Notes under the pieces: generated by a model | The model's input: the letters and a program-made list of their open reading frames with translations, nothing else | The model's database searches: none | What the model was told of the DNA's origin: nothing | Part shown: one piece after another, positions 28,204 to 39,845 of the stretch | Numbering within the stretch: position 1 is the first letter of the stretch | Layout of the letters: each line of letters opens with the position of its first letter | From: Liolophura sinensis | Lineage: Eukaryota; Mollusca; Polyplacophora; Chitonida; Chitonidae | NCBI RefSeq assembly: GCF_032854445.1 | Contig: NC_088295.1 | Coordinates: 12,327,385-12,391,384 of the forward strand | Reading direction: 5' to 3' | DNA: 64,000 nt | Program-made: the position numbers and the translations under genes

Positions 28204-28266
28204 CGTTGTTGGTAAAGGTTGCAAATAATCCGGGTGGAGATACTGAGCTGTGCTTGAAGTCAACAT
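28204..28266 (-). CDS. nlz: NET-family zinc-finger regulator, exon 1 (N-terminus)
   Basis: This short exon encodes 21 residues (MLTSSTAQYLHPDYLQPLPT plus T). The core YLHP-D/E-YLQPL is the invariant N-terminal signature of ZNF503/ZNF703 and of noc/elbow, where it directly precedes the LDAKKSPLALLAQTC Sp motif. The ATG at 28264-28266 has A at -3 (CAAAATG). The exon ends in phase 0 at a strong donor. Vertebrate members have a longer N-terminus with a Lys-Met at this spot. Here TCTTACCCAG immediately upstream of CAAAATG also looks like a splice acceptor, so a 5' exon, coding or not, is possible. Confidence 0.88.
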
Positions 28267-28700
28267 TTTGCTGGGTAAGAGATGTCCAGGGTAAAGTGCC
28301 GTTGATAGCCCGCGGCTGACAGCAGCCCGTTAACGCCGGGTCTCTCCGTACACACTAAGCCCGTGAGTCTGCGAGCAGCGAAGCGACGTGTTCCTCAGCT
28401 CTGACAGCTAACAGGGTAACAGCACCACACACAAGTTTTACTGAAACATGCCGCCCAGCGAGACAACATACAAAACATAAATTTGCCCTCAGCACTTGTG
28501 TGAATTACACAAAGATGAAACGACTTGCCGCCTACCAATCAAATCTTAAATTAGGAGTGATTTCTTGCCGCGATTGGCGGATTAGCTCGACGTGACGTCA
28601 ACTTTGATAAATGTTGGTCATGATGAATTGCTCTGTGTAACGGCTCCTCCAATAGAAGCCCGGCAAGATAATGATTTTGGCAGCTAGCCAGCCGTCATTC
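28267..28700 (-). promoter_or_regulatory. Putative 5' flank or promoter region of the NET-family gene
   Basis: The first 150 bp upstream of the start codon are GC-richer than the surroundings. On the gene's strand a CCAAT core occurs inside CCGCCAATCGCGG (about 28562-28574). I found no convincing TATA box. This is assigned by position only. Confidence 0.3.
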
Positions 28701-31700
28701 TAAGCCAGGGTCATCAATCAATTTGATGGGCTGTCTGTCAGTCATCTGCAGATGTATGCCACCTCATGTTGTTAAAGTATACATACTGAAGAGGCAAATA
28801 AAAGCTGAAGCACACTGTATTGGCACTGCCTATAGACAAAAATAAACGACGTTTGCCATTCGCTTAGCCGAGTGGCCATCACTCAAACTGTCGACTGGCC
28901 AAGCCCACACGGGTAGGTTTTCCCAAACAGACTTGGAGAGGCGGCTAAGGAATGCTTTATATTGTGGGGAGAATGTTGTCTTGTGTGACACTAATGGGAG
29001 GGAGAGAGACGGCGGCCGACTTCAAAGCGACTGGCATATTATTGCGATCCTTATCAATCAATCTCACACAAGTAGGGGTGTTTGAAAACAGATTCAGATT
29101 GACGTGTTGAAAGACTTGACATCTGAATGTTGACAGATTGGACAATTAAGCGGCAACATCAAAGCGATCCAGCCAGATTCTTATCGCGTACAATAAACAC
29201 TTGGTGTAACCCTATCTTTACACTGAAGCTCGAACCCATGCCGGACGGGACACCGGTTGCGCCGAGCAAAGAAAGTAGCGAGAAAGACAGTATGTGGGAC
29301 CGGTCGACATTCCCGCGGACAAATCCCTCTTCAGAATTCAGCCGGTTTACAGATCTAAAAACGGTATTCTACTGACGACTGGTCATAAACAGCGTGTGCG
29401 AATCCTACCTTCATTGCCCGCCCAGTAAAGAAGAACAGAGCGATTTACAGCCCTGAGCTACTTTTCAAGGAGTTTGCAAAGGCTAAGAGGTGTAGAAAGG
29501 ACCGGGTTGTCTTTTCAAGCCCACACAAGTTCAGGCTGGCTGGCTGAGGTCAGGCCTACGGCCCATCAATCAAGAGAGATCCTGCGCTAGGGCACGGGGG
29601 ACTCGCTCAGGCTTCGCTCGCTCTCTTCTAAACACCATCCGTTCACCTTTGAAATTTTAACCAACCCTTATCTTTAGATGAGAAAACTATTTTTCCCGGG
29701 ACAATTTATGGCCTGTCCTGCCTGAGAAGATTAATGTCTAGGTCGTTACTGCAAATGACTATCTGACTCACAGGCGCAAAGCAAGGCTGATAGATATGTA
29801 TTTGTAGCAGTTAATTGCCTTGTTTCCAACCGCTTTTTCTCCTCTTAGCTCTGCGCCAACCCCTCTATCACATGTCACGGCAGTTTCAGCTTTTTCTCCA
29901 CCAAATCGTTGACTGGGTTAATAGGGGTTTAAAATTTGCTTGTCAGGTCAGCTCATTCCCTACTTAATCGCCCAAAATTTGTTCTGTTCTTGATGGGGTT
30001 CGATCCCTGCCCCAGGCCACACTTTCTTAAGGAGCGCTCGTGTAACTGAATTTTGTCGCGGAAATGACGGGAGATCTCTTCCCGCAGGCTGTCTCATCAA
30101 CTCGCCTAGTCACGCTCAATCGCAAATTGTCGGCCGCCATTTCCAAAATTACAGAAAACTTCATTGCTTCTTAAAACTCTAAGCCGAACATGTAGCATGC
30201 GAGAAAGACTTGAGTGGGGGATGTTGAGAGATGGAATGGCCCCGGGGTCACGATTAGGGTTACAGTTTGACAAGCAGGCCTGATACATAAATGATAGCTG
30301 TAAATGTATCTAGAGGGCAAGATTTTAGAAAGTAGTCTCAACTTGTACGTTGGCAGTCGGCGTGACTGACCTGTCGGTGTGCTGATGCGATATCAGAGAT
30401 AGATGTATGTTAATAGATGGTTTGTCAGAGCCTGCTATAGATCAGTTCGGCCTCGCTGAGCAGCTGACAGTCGGCCGTCTGTGTAGGGGCCGGGCCTCCT
30501 GTCACAACAGTCAGCGGGCACTTGAGACAGGCGGCTGAGTCCGCCCACTGCTCAGCCGGCCGTTGAGTGCTGGGGAAGTGTTCAGTCAGCCCCGCTGGAT
30601 GCGGGCAGTTGATCGTCAATTGTGAACGGAGAAGAGGGATTGTCAGAGTAGTCGGTTGAAAGGATGCTGCGGATGGAGGTGGTTAACCGATCAGACCAAA
30701 CAAGGCCACTCTTGATCTGCCCCGCCTATCTTGTCTCCCGCAGTTATCGCGGCAGGAAAGCAAACTATTCCAAGAATGTGTCAATCAAACGTGATTGACG
30801 GCTCGTTTGATTGACAGTGCCTCAGCTTCAAATTACAGTCTGATGTAGAAATTGACAGCTTAGGTGTAGCTATCTTATTATGGAATTACAAGGGAGAAGC
30901 AATTAAAGCTGATCTCATTGCAGACGTTCCCCCTGCCGTGACAAAGCGGATTTAAGAGACCACTGACCCTGTGGGAATTTTAGTAAACTTTAAACTCTCG
31001 ATAAATAAAACTGTACATATACCAGGTAGGCAACAGCTACAATTTATGCTTAAACCAACAGGGTCGGGAAAAGTCGCGCTTTGAAAACTAGTTCGGCCCT
31101 TGTAACAGAATGATTACATGTCACGACACATTATTCTACACGGAGAAAACTTCACCAGACCGATGAACGTTTCAACTTCAACAACAACACATCCATGCAA
31201 ACTGTATAGAATTTAGGTTCTATGTCTGACAAACCAACACGAAACCGGTATACAGGCCAATTTCTCATATGTTAGGAGAAAAGTTTACACAATAATATAC
31301 CATTCACTCGGAACAGCCACAGGGACACAAACGTGATTTTTCACACAATGCAAGGGCGATATCCCTTCTCACGAAGACGTTTGTTACAAGTTTTAAACAG
31401 AGAGATATCGTAAGTATCTATTGTTGTAGCTACCATAAAGTTATGTGATATCTTTTGAGGAAGGCACATTTGAAAATTAGTTCAATAATGTTAGATAAGA
31501 GAAGAACAAGAGGTTTTTTCTTGAAAGATGTAACCATATATATTTCATTTCTCAGAGAATGGAGAAACCTCTGAAAGAATACAGTTTCTTAGAGAAACGT
31601 TATCCGATGCCTCCGCCCCACCTTGGTACATTGTACAGGATGAGCTGTCACAGTGACAGAGATCAGCATCAAAGCTGTACAAACGTAAAGACAAGGGTCA

Positions 31701-32134
31701 CTATAGATCACAGGTTTTCAAAGGGACAGGAGAAGACAAGGCCGGCTGTTAGAGCGCAGTGTGAGGGGAGGCCCAGACAGGAGTTAGACTCAATAGCACA
31801 GGGGTGGGAGGGGAAGTACATGTGGTTGTAACGGGAGAAGCAGCATGTTCTCCTGAACATTGATACCCTTGTTACCGCTAAACATACTGGACAAAAGCCT
31901 CTTAACTAGTGTTCTAAGCACGTCCACAGGACAAACATATGTCAGCGTTAGGCCAGCACGTCCCCAGAGCATTCAGGATGGAAGGGCAAGACCCCAAGGG
32001 ACCCCACCGTGGACCCCACCGTGGACCCTGATAGCCACACCTGAGTATAAACAGGGTTTAAGAATTTTTCACTGAGAAGGCGGCTTACATTGAATACACT
32101 AAACTCCCTTGAAATCTCTTCTAGTATGACGGCA
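28701..32134. other. Non-coding upstream region of the zinc-finger gene
   Basis: No recognisable exon. The sequence is largely unique. Blocks at about 29640-29990 and 30720-30960 have mixed composition with TAAT and TGATTGAC cores. A 14-bp direct repeat (GGACCCCACCGT) lies near 32002-32030. A B-box-like GGTTCGATCCC at about 29997-30007 has no tRNA fold around it. Confidence 0.5.
30781..30817 (+). promoter_or_regulatory. Cluster of PBX/MEIS-type TALE homeodomain sites
   Basis: Three sites lie within 37 bp: TCAATCA (reverse of TGATTGA) at 30781, TGATTGACGG at 30792 and the exact composite TGATTGACAG at 30808. TGATTGACAG is the established binding sequence for PBX with PREP/MEIS. The cluster lies about 2.5 kb upstream of the start codon of the NET-family gene, which makes an enhancer role plausible. 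Binding is inferred. Confidence 0.4.
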
Positions 32135-34420
32135 TTTTGCGTTGGTCTGTGAGGCGATGCTTGCTTATATACTCTTCACGAGATGGACACTTGTCTGTGG
32201 GGCGATGTTTATCTATAAACTCATCACGAGGTGAGCATTTGTCTGTTGAGGCGATCTTAACCCAATTATTCTTTATGTGGTGGGTGCGCATCTGTGAGGC
32301 AGTGCTTACTTATATACTCTTCACGAGATGGACACTTGTCTGTGGGGCGATGTTTATCTATATACTCATCACGAGGTGAGCATTTGTCTGTGAGGCGATC
32401 TTAACCCAACTATTCTTTATGTGGTGGGTGCGCATCTGTGAGGCAGTGCTTACTTATATACTCTTCATGATATGGACAATTGTCTGTGAGGCGATGCTTA
32501 TCTATATACTCTTCATGAGGTGAGCACTAGTCTATGAGGCGATCTTAACCCATATTTTCTTCATGAGATGAGCACTTGTCTGTGAGGCGATGCTTAATTA
32601 TATGTTCTTCATGAGGTGGTCGCTTGTCTGTGAGGTAATGCTTGCTTATATACTCGTCATGAGGTGGATACTTACCTGTGAGGCGATGCTTATCTATATA
32701 CTCTTTATGAGGTGAGCACTTTTCTATGAGGCGATCTTCACCCATATATTCTTCATGAGGTGAGCGCTTGTCTGTGAGGTGATCTTAACCCAACTATTCT
32801 TTATGTGGTGGGTGCTCATCTGTAAGGCAGTGCTTATTTATATACTCTTCATGATATGGACAATTGTCTGTGAGGCGATGCTTATCTATATACTCTTCAT
32901 GAGGTGAGCACTAGTCTATGAGGCGATCTTAACCCATATTTTCTTCATGAGATGAGCACTTGTCTGTGAGGCGATGCTTACTTATATGTTCTTCATGAGG
33001 TGGTCGCTTGTCTGTGAGGTAATGCTTGCTTATATACTCGTCATGAGGTGGACATTTATCTGTGAGGCGATGCTTATCTATATACTCTTTATTAGGTGAG
33101 CACTTTTCTATGAGGCGATCTTCACCCATATATTCTTCATGAGGTGAGCACTTGTCTGTGAGGTGATCTTAACCCAACTATTCTTTATGTGGTGCTTACT
33201 TATATACTCTTCACGAGATGGACACTTGTCTGTGGGGCGATGTTTATCTATATACTCTTCACGAGGTGAGCATTTGTCTGTGAGGCGATCTTAACCCAAC
33301 TATTCTTTATGTGGAGGGTGCTCATCTGTGAGGCAATGCTTACTTATATACTCTTCATTATATGGACAATTGTCTGTGAGGCGATGCTTATCTATATACT
33401 CTTCATGAGGTGAGCACTAGTCTATGAGGCGATCTTAACCCATATTTTCTTCATGAGATGAGCACTTGTCTGTGAGGCGATGCTTACTTATATGTTCTTC
33501 ATGAGGTGGTCGCTTGTCTGTGAGGCAATGCTTGCTTATATACTCGTCATGAGGTGGACACTTATCTGTGAGGCGATGCTTATCTATATACTCTTTATGA
33601 GGTGAGCACTTTTCTATGAGGCGATCTTCACCCATATATTCTTCATGAGGTGAGCGCTTGTCTGTGAGGCGATGCTTATCTATATACTCTTCATGAGGTG
33701 AGCACTAGTCTATGAGGCGATCTTAACCCATATTTTCTTCATGAGGTGAGCGCTTGTCTGTGATGCGATGCTTATCTATATACTCTTCATGATGTGGACA
33801 CTTGTCCGTCAGTCGATGCTTATTTATATATTCTTCATGTGAGCGCTTGTCTGTGAGGCGATGCTTATCTATATACTCTTCTTGAGGTGAGCACTTGTCT
33901 GTGAGTCGATGATAACCCATATATTCTTCATGAGGTGAGCGCTTGTCTGTGAGGCGATGCTTATCTATATACTCTTCATGAGGTGAGCACTAGTCTATGA
34001 GGCGATCTTAACCCATATTTTCTTCATGAGGTGAGCGCTTGTCTGTGATGCGATGCTTATCTATATACTCTTCATGATGTGGACACTTGTCCGTCAGTCG
34101 ATGCTTATTTATATATTCTTCATGTGAGCGCTTGTCTGTGAGGCGATGCTTATCTATATACTCTTCTTGAGGTGAGCACTTGTCTGTGAGTCGATGATAA
34201 CCCATATATTCTTCATGAGGTGGGCGCTTGTCTGTGAGTCGATGTTAACCCATACACTCTTCGTGAGGTGGGCGCTTGTCTGTGAGTCGATGTTAACCCA
34301 TACACTCTTCGTGAGGTGGGCACTTGTCTGTGAAGCGATGCTTATCTATATACTCTTCTCGAGGTGAGCACTTGTCTGTGAGTCGATGATATCCTCTTCT
34401 TGGGTTTGACACTTGTCTGT
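32135..34420 (-). repeat. 48-bp minisatellite, about 47 copies, with higher-order structure
   Basis: The unit reads, on the plus strand, CTTGTCTGTGAGGCGATGCT then TATCTATATACTCTTCATGA then GGTGAGCA. Variants of 45 bp and some with TTAACCCA substitutions occur. On the minus strand units read as a 16-residue motif (KHRLTDKCPPHEEYID), interrupted by stops every four to five units. Larger blocks are duplicated: 33723-33920 and 34008-34205 are essentially identical at an offset of 285 bp, and related blocks begin at 32545, 32929 and 33435. Confidence 0.92.
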
Positions 34421-34569
34421 TTATACTTCGCCCCATTCCTCGTTTGCACAACTGTGAGTTATATGCAATCCTTCCATCACCGCCCATAAAGGTATAACCA
34501 GCTTCAGTCTCAGGCGGTTGTGTATATGATTATATGCGCACAAAATTTTCTGATAATCGGAACGACCAT

Positions 34570-35230
34570 TGGAAATCAAATAAATAATTAAATATGCGAC
34601 CGTTTTGCACGGATCTGGCTGGTTTCCGAATTTGAATTGAGTTCCCGAGAACCTGAGCAAACATTTACATGTAAAACATATAAATCGGACAACAACTGAC
34701 GCATTCATTGCACAGGAACCAATGCAAGCTAGCAAATGATTAAATATGCAAAACCTATCCAAAGATGCAAAAGGATTTCAAACTTATTCTGAGTTTACAC
34801 AAAATGAACATGCACATAATTTTATCTAAATGAACAATATTTAGGACAGTTATTGTACACAGTGCAATGACCATTGTATAACCAATATGCATAGATGCGT
34901 AAGCAAACTAAACAAACGTAGACAGAGCAGAATTATTAACTTAATCAAGTTCACATAAGATGAATCTGCACAATGGACAATGTTTCGAACAGTTATTGCA
35001 CAGAAAACAATGATAAGTGCGAATCAGTAAATATGCCAAACTTCTGGACAAATTTAATCTGGGGTTGAAAAAAAATCAACCTGCACACAAAATGTTATAA
35101 AAATCGGATAGTATATACAGTAGTTATTGCACAGTAGCCAACTAGCAATTGGAATCACGAAATTCATTAAATATGCAAAACGTAGGCGCGGAATGAACCA
35201 GTTTTCGAAGCTGATCTGAGGTTTCACACA
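34570..35230 (+). repeat. Decayed tandem repeat of about 145 bp, about five copies
   Basis: AATATGC-containing anchors fall at about 34589, 34741, 34884, 35028 and 35168, spacings of 140-152 bp. Between them recur, in the same order, a segment like TTTACACAAAATGAAC with CTGCACA, and a segment like CAGTTATTGCACAG with ACCAATG. The copies are strongly diverged. It directly follows the 48-bp array. Confidence 0.65.
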
Positions 35231-38200
35231 CTCAATGTAATCATTGAATTTCCAGATTTTCCTTAGTGAAAAAAACATGAAAAAAAATATATGAAAAAAA
35301 AACAAAAACAAAAACATAAAAAAGACACGAAAAAACATGGCCCACGGACTGGAGCATAATACACGTATGTGTATGCTAAATTTCAAAGGAACATCTGGCT
35401 AAATATACGCTGTTTATTATTGTTACGTTTGTGGCTTTGCTGCTGTAAGTATATCGTTTGGAATATACGCTTCATGATTGAAATGATGGATAGCGCATGT
35501 GTCCTAGCGTGTTAAAGTACATGGCAGCAGTCATCATGGAATACGTAGAGTTACGAAAATCACCCCCAGCGTTCCTCTCACTGACCTAAACAAACGAATT
35601 ATTCTAGGCAAAAGTGTAGATGTGACGTAAATAATACCTTCTGGGTCACAACAGGCGACTGTAGAATCTATCTTTTAACACAATATTGCTACGTTAGAAA
35701 AAAAATCTTAAAAACATAAATCAATCTATTTTCCTGAAGAGTTTTAAATGGTCTTTCATCTGATATATACTTCATTTTGGAGTGGTCTTCACCTTATTGG
35801 AATATGCGTATATGCGTAAAACATATCCAGTGAATATTGGTGTATAAACTCAGTATGTCTCAATTTAGCCATTCAAAGAACATACATTAACATATATGCG
35901 TAAATCCACCTATAACATTCTTTTAGGTCTCTTAAAGCACAGATATATATGTACAAATCCACCTAGCATTCTGATTATACCGAGCTCATCAGAAAAGCCC
36001 GGATATTTCCCCCCTGTTAATAGCGCGAGGCTTTGACTGTTTAAATCGCAGGTTTATTCTGAGATCGACGGTAAACCACAAGTGAATGTTACTTGTTAAC
36101 ACGTATGTGTTATAGCGTCGGGGAGAAATTAAGGAGTCCTGTGAAGACATGTGTCACCTATGTGGCGAAAATAAATACAAGATGTTGTGTTACATTCCAT
36201 GAGCCCTTCTAGTCAAGTTATCCCGCATTTTTATCCTGTATAAATATTTCACCGTGCCGTATCTCGTATAGAGTGAAACTGGCACTGCAGCGAGTAACAG
36301 CCTGATTTTCGCCTCTGTATCGGACGGTGAAAGTTTCTAACTGCCTCCGTCCAGCGCGTTATGCGACGGACATGACAGGTTTACGAGATGACAAGCTCCC
36401 ATCCCCGCCTTCCCCGTCATCGCTAGCCCCGCCCTGATCCAAGCTTCAGCTGCCCGCGATCGGCACAACCGTCCGATTATGCCAACACAAGACGGCTGAT
36501 AATTACGCTCAACAAAGGCTACATCACGCCGTGGTGTCCACGGTAAAGACCCCAACCACCGAACTCATGGATGAACCGCAACAACACAATAGCACACGTT
36601 TTGTCTGCATTGTTCCCATATCTGACATAACTCTGATGTCCTCCGTGGAATGGCTGCAGAGATAAATCAGCGCCAGGACCCGACAACCTCGACGTATATA
36701 CTTACATACTTAACAAAACAACCTGCTCTCCTATACACCGTTTCTTCTCTTTCCCCTAAATCAGTCCCTCGCCTGCTTTACCACCGTTCTGGTCAGAAAA
36801 CAATGTCCCCACCCCTCAACTCCCTCTAACAGACTCTGTAACAGACAGTCCAGCACAAACTGTAAATATGCCATCAAATAAATCCATACAATTTGCAGGC
36901 TGTGAATATGAGTGCCATTATAAAGAATAGCAATGTACTGAAAACGAAAATCATGTCTTTGAATAAAAAAACAAACACACCAACATTTTTCAGATATATC
37001 TGTTATCCCCAATTTTCTGGAGAACAATTTCACGTGATTCAGTTCTTTAGGGTCCAAATGCGTGTTTTTCGAAGGTCCACATACCAAGTGACTGAAATCC
37101 AAATCATATATAATATTTTTAATTTTCGTGCACACTTCGTGACAACATATCGTACCTCACACGATTTGAAAGAGTGAAAAAGGTATGGTTAGAAAGTCAT
37201 CAAGTTCCATTAAGAATTTCGAGAACAGCAATGATGGTAATACAAGAAACGCTGCTATATGAGTTCTTAAGTTTATGTGAGTATATGCCTGCACCCAGTT
37301 TACATAACACAGTCTCTACGAACATTGGGGGGTGACTATCACAAAACACTTGTAGTTCCTGCAGTAGTAGTGTTGAAAATACGATCACGTATTCAACTGT
37401 AAAATCCAACCGTAATTCCGATACTCATGCAGAACATTCTCCGAGCTCTGAGTCAATGAGACTGTGTAAGCCTGTGATTACCAAATGTATCTTTTATAAT
37501 AATCGGCATTTCCCATGTGCAGCTTCGGTTGCTGAAATAAGTTTGCTACTTTCACTACAATGATACATCTCTATATCAAAAACACCAAGGGTATGCAATC
37601 ACAACGGACGGGAATATATGTACAGGTTAAACATCTCGGACATGTCCAACCGTGAGTTGAAAACAGATAATCAAAAAACAGGGAAACGTTGAAAACAAAT
37701 AAAATGCAATGTGTACGTAACTGAATATATACATGTAGTCATATATGTTGGTATGCAAATATGCATGTATACACATAGTGCGCGCTGTATAGACCTAGAC
37801 CAGCTGATTTGTTTCTGCTTAATAGGGCCTACTGGTGTGATACGCATATTAAGATCAACATAGCCCATGTGCATGGTGCTGAACTTGTGCAATGGTATAC
37901 ATAAAGCCAACCAGTTTCACCTTGATATAGCCTTAAAAACCATAAAGACAATCAACGCATTTTACATCATCGTTCCATCTCACGCGTGGTGTGAGAACAC
38001 ATGGTTAAAAAGAAAATAGGCCGTTGGACATGACAACAGCAAGAACACCTCTGCTACAGTCACCAGATGGACACGATGGAGAAAAGTTGTCAAATATTTT
38101 CTGTCGTCATTTATTAAGAAACTGTCCATTTGAAATTTATCCACCTGAAATTGGTTGTTTAAATTGCACTACAACATTTCCGAATCTACCACGGTCTGTC

Positions 38201-38251
38201 CAAGTGACATACCCCCAATCTAACAGAAAGCTGCAGTCTTTTCAGTATATT

Positions 38252-38358
38252 GGGGGCATCCCTGGCCGAGTGGAAGGTTTCACCATAATGCTGGCCGCCG
38301 TGGTATAACTGAAATATTCTTGCGAGTGTGACGTAAAACACCAAACAAATAAACAAAC
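38252..38358 (+). mobile_element. Internally deleted SINE with a different tRNA-like head
   Basis: The 5' end GGGGGCATCCCTGGCCGAGT carries a perfect RNA polymerase III A box (TGGCCGAGTGG). It jumps directly to the common 3' region (CACCATAATGCTGGCCGCCG, then GACGTAAAACACCAAACAAAT). The body and B box are missing, so this is a short internally deleted copy. The head differs from that of the copies at 48681 and 49023 (TGGCTCAGTTGG). Confidence 0.75.
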
Positions 38359-39265
38359 CAATTTCTCCAGTATACCATGTACGTCATTCTGCGACGTCCG
38401 AGGGTTTCGTCGTAGAGGCTTTTTCGGTCCATGAACTATAACATTAAGGTTGCTGTTCGTAATTCTCCTTGATTGAGTTTGTTTTTTTAGATGGATGACC
38501 CAGGTAAAACTCTCTTTAGCAGGGAGTGTTGCCCTCAGTCATTCGGAATGAGGAGGATCAGCAATTAAAGGCCCCTATTTGCTGGAGAGGTTGAGCAAGT
38601 CCTATGATGGTGGCAACATGTCCTGCAAGGTGTCTGGCTACAGCGTTTGGAAACTTACACCCTTGAACCATTCCAACGGTCTTTCCTCTTTGCTGGGTCG
38701 TGAGATTAGACATCGTTTGTGTGAAGTATATATACCGTCTAACGTGAAAATACTAAACGTTTCGGTAAAACTCTTCTTTTTAAAGGGCCCTGATAATTTA
38801 GAATGAACGCCTTTTCAACCAAACCATGTGCAATATTCATGATTTTGACTCACCGAGTTCGTGATTGACGCCAACTACTGCGTCATTTTATCAGGATCTT
38901 TTGCACAAGGTCAATGGTTATACTGTTATGACATTTTTTCGGACTTTCCAGCCATTTAATTTCACTTATACTACTGAAAAGTGATCGCAGCAGTCATTTC
39001 ATTGATGACATGCCATCCTCTGCCCAAGTTTATATGTAATCTGTTAAATGTTTTTTACATGGCCAAAGTTGAACGACCATGTAATCATGATTGCCGCAAC
39101 GGACATATTTTGTTTAACGCAGACAGCTGAAAACGATCCCAGCCGCCATCTTGCTAATCTTGCTAATGTCTCGAATATAAATCCAGGGTCAATCCTAGGT
39201 CAAGTCACACCTAAGACCTTAAAAGAGGAAGTTGTAACTTCCTCGCTTGGCGTTCATCATGAAGG

Positions 39266-39483
39266 AGATAGTGCAACGACTGGTTGACCCGTATCGGTGG
39301 ATCGGGCGGGGCATCTTACTTGCCTTCCGTAAGGCGTCTCAGTGAAGCAGCACTAGATAAAAGAGCGGTGGAAAGCCGACCTGCAACAAGGAGGCACATT
39401 ACACGTACCCTAAGGAGTCCTTCGTCGTTAGATGACTGAAAAATTGTTAAGTACCACGTTAAACCTCAAGCACTCACTGACTC
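39266..39483 (+). mobile_element. Dispersed repeat with ACGTTAAAC...CACTCACT tail
   Basis: A 3' end reading AAAAATTGTTAAGTACCACG then TTAAACCTCAAGCACTCACT, preceded by AGTGAAGCAGCACTAGATAA, resembles a common short interspersed element I recall from molluscan genomes. The recall is not a database result. No target-site duplication was identified. Confidence 0.6.
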
Positions 39484-39599
39484 AGGTTTAAAAGCAAAGG
39501 TGAAAACTTCTTGAGCAAGTGGTTATATGACTAATTAATATTACTGATGTCATGCGGCTGACAAAGTGTGAAGACAATCAGTCAAAGCCTTCTCAAACT

Positions 39600-39845
39600 G
39601 TTATCCACACAAAGTTAAACATGCTGAAACCAAAGATGACTGCAGCGGCAATAGTGTTTTATACATACATCTGGAGACCAATGCCAACAGTCCTCTCAAG
39701 GAGTCGTTTCCAAAACTCAGTTAATTGGTGTAAGCGTTCTTCAGATATTCCCCCGATAAAGTTAACCAACTCGAAAACAAAGATGACCCCGGTGCCCATA
39801 CTGATTAACGCACCTCATTGAAAACCAATCCCAGATGTCCTCTCA
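39600..39845 (+). repeat. Degenerate two-copy tandem repeat, about 150 bp
   Basis: AAAGTTAAACATGCTGAAAC at about 39610 and AAAGTTAACCAACTCGAAAA at about 39760 are each followed by AAAGATGAC and, further on, by a CCAATGCCAACAGTCCTCTC / CCAATCCCAGATGTCCTCTC pair. The offset is 150 bp with heavy divergence. Confidence 0.55.

Noticed and set aside
29985-30015. tRNA gene suggested by GGGTTCGATCCC
   Set aside because: No matching A box, anticodon arm or acceptor stem pairing could be built around it. The same applies to GGTTCGATCTC near 42946.
32545-34487. Set of 64-66-codon minus-strand frames with KHRLTDKC repeats as genes
   Set aside because: Open because the 48-bp unit is a multiple of three. 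Each is ended by the same variant unit, and no upstream exon or promoter could be linked. Kept as a repeat and listed as a finding.
36337-36555. 72-codon GC-richer minus-strand frame as an exon
   Set aside because: No known motif, and the flanking signals are not convincing splice sites.
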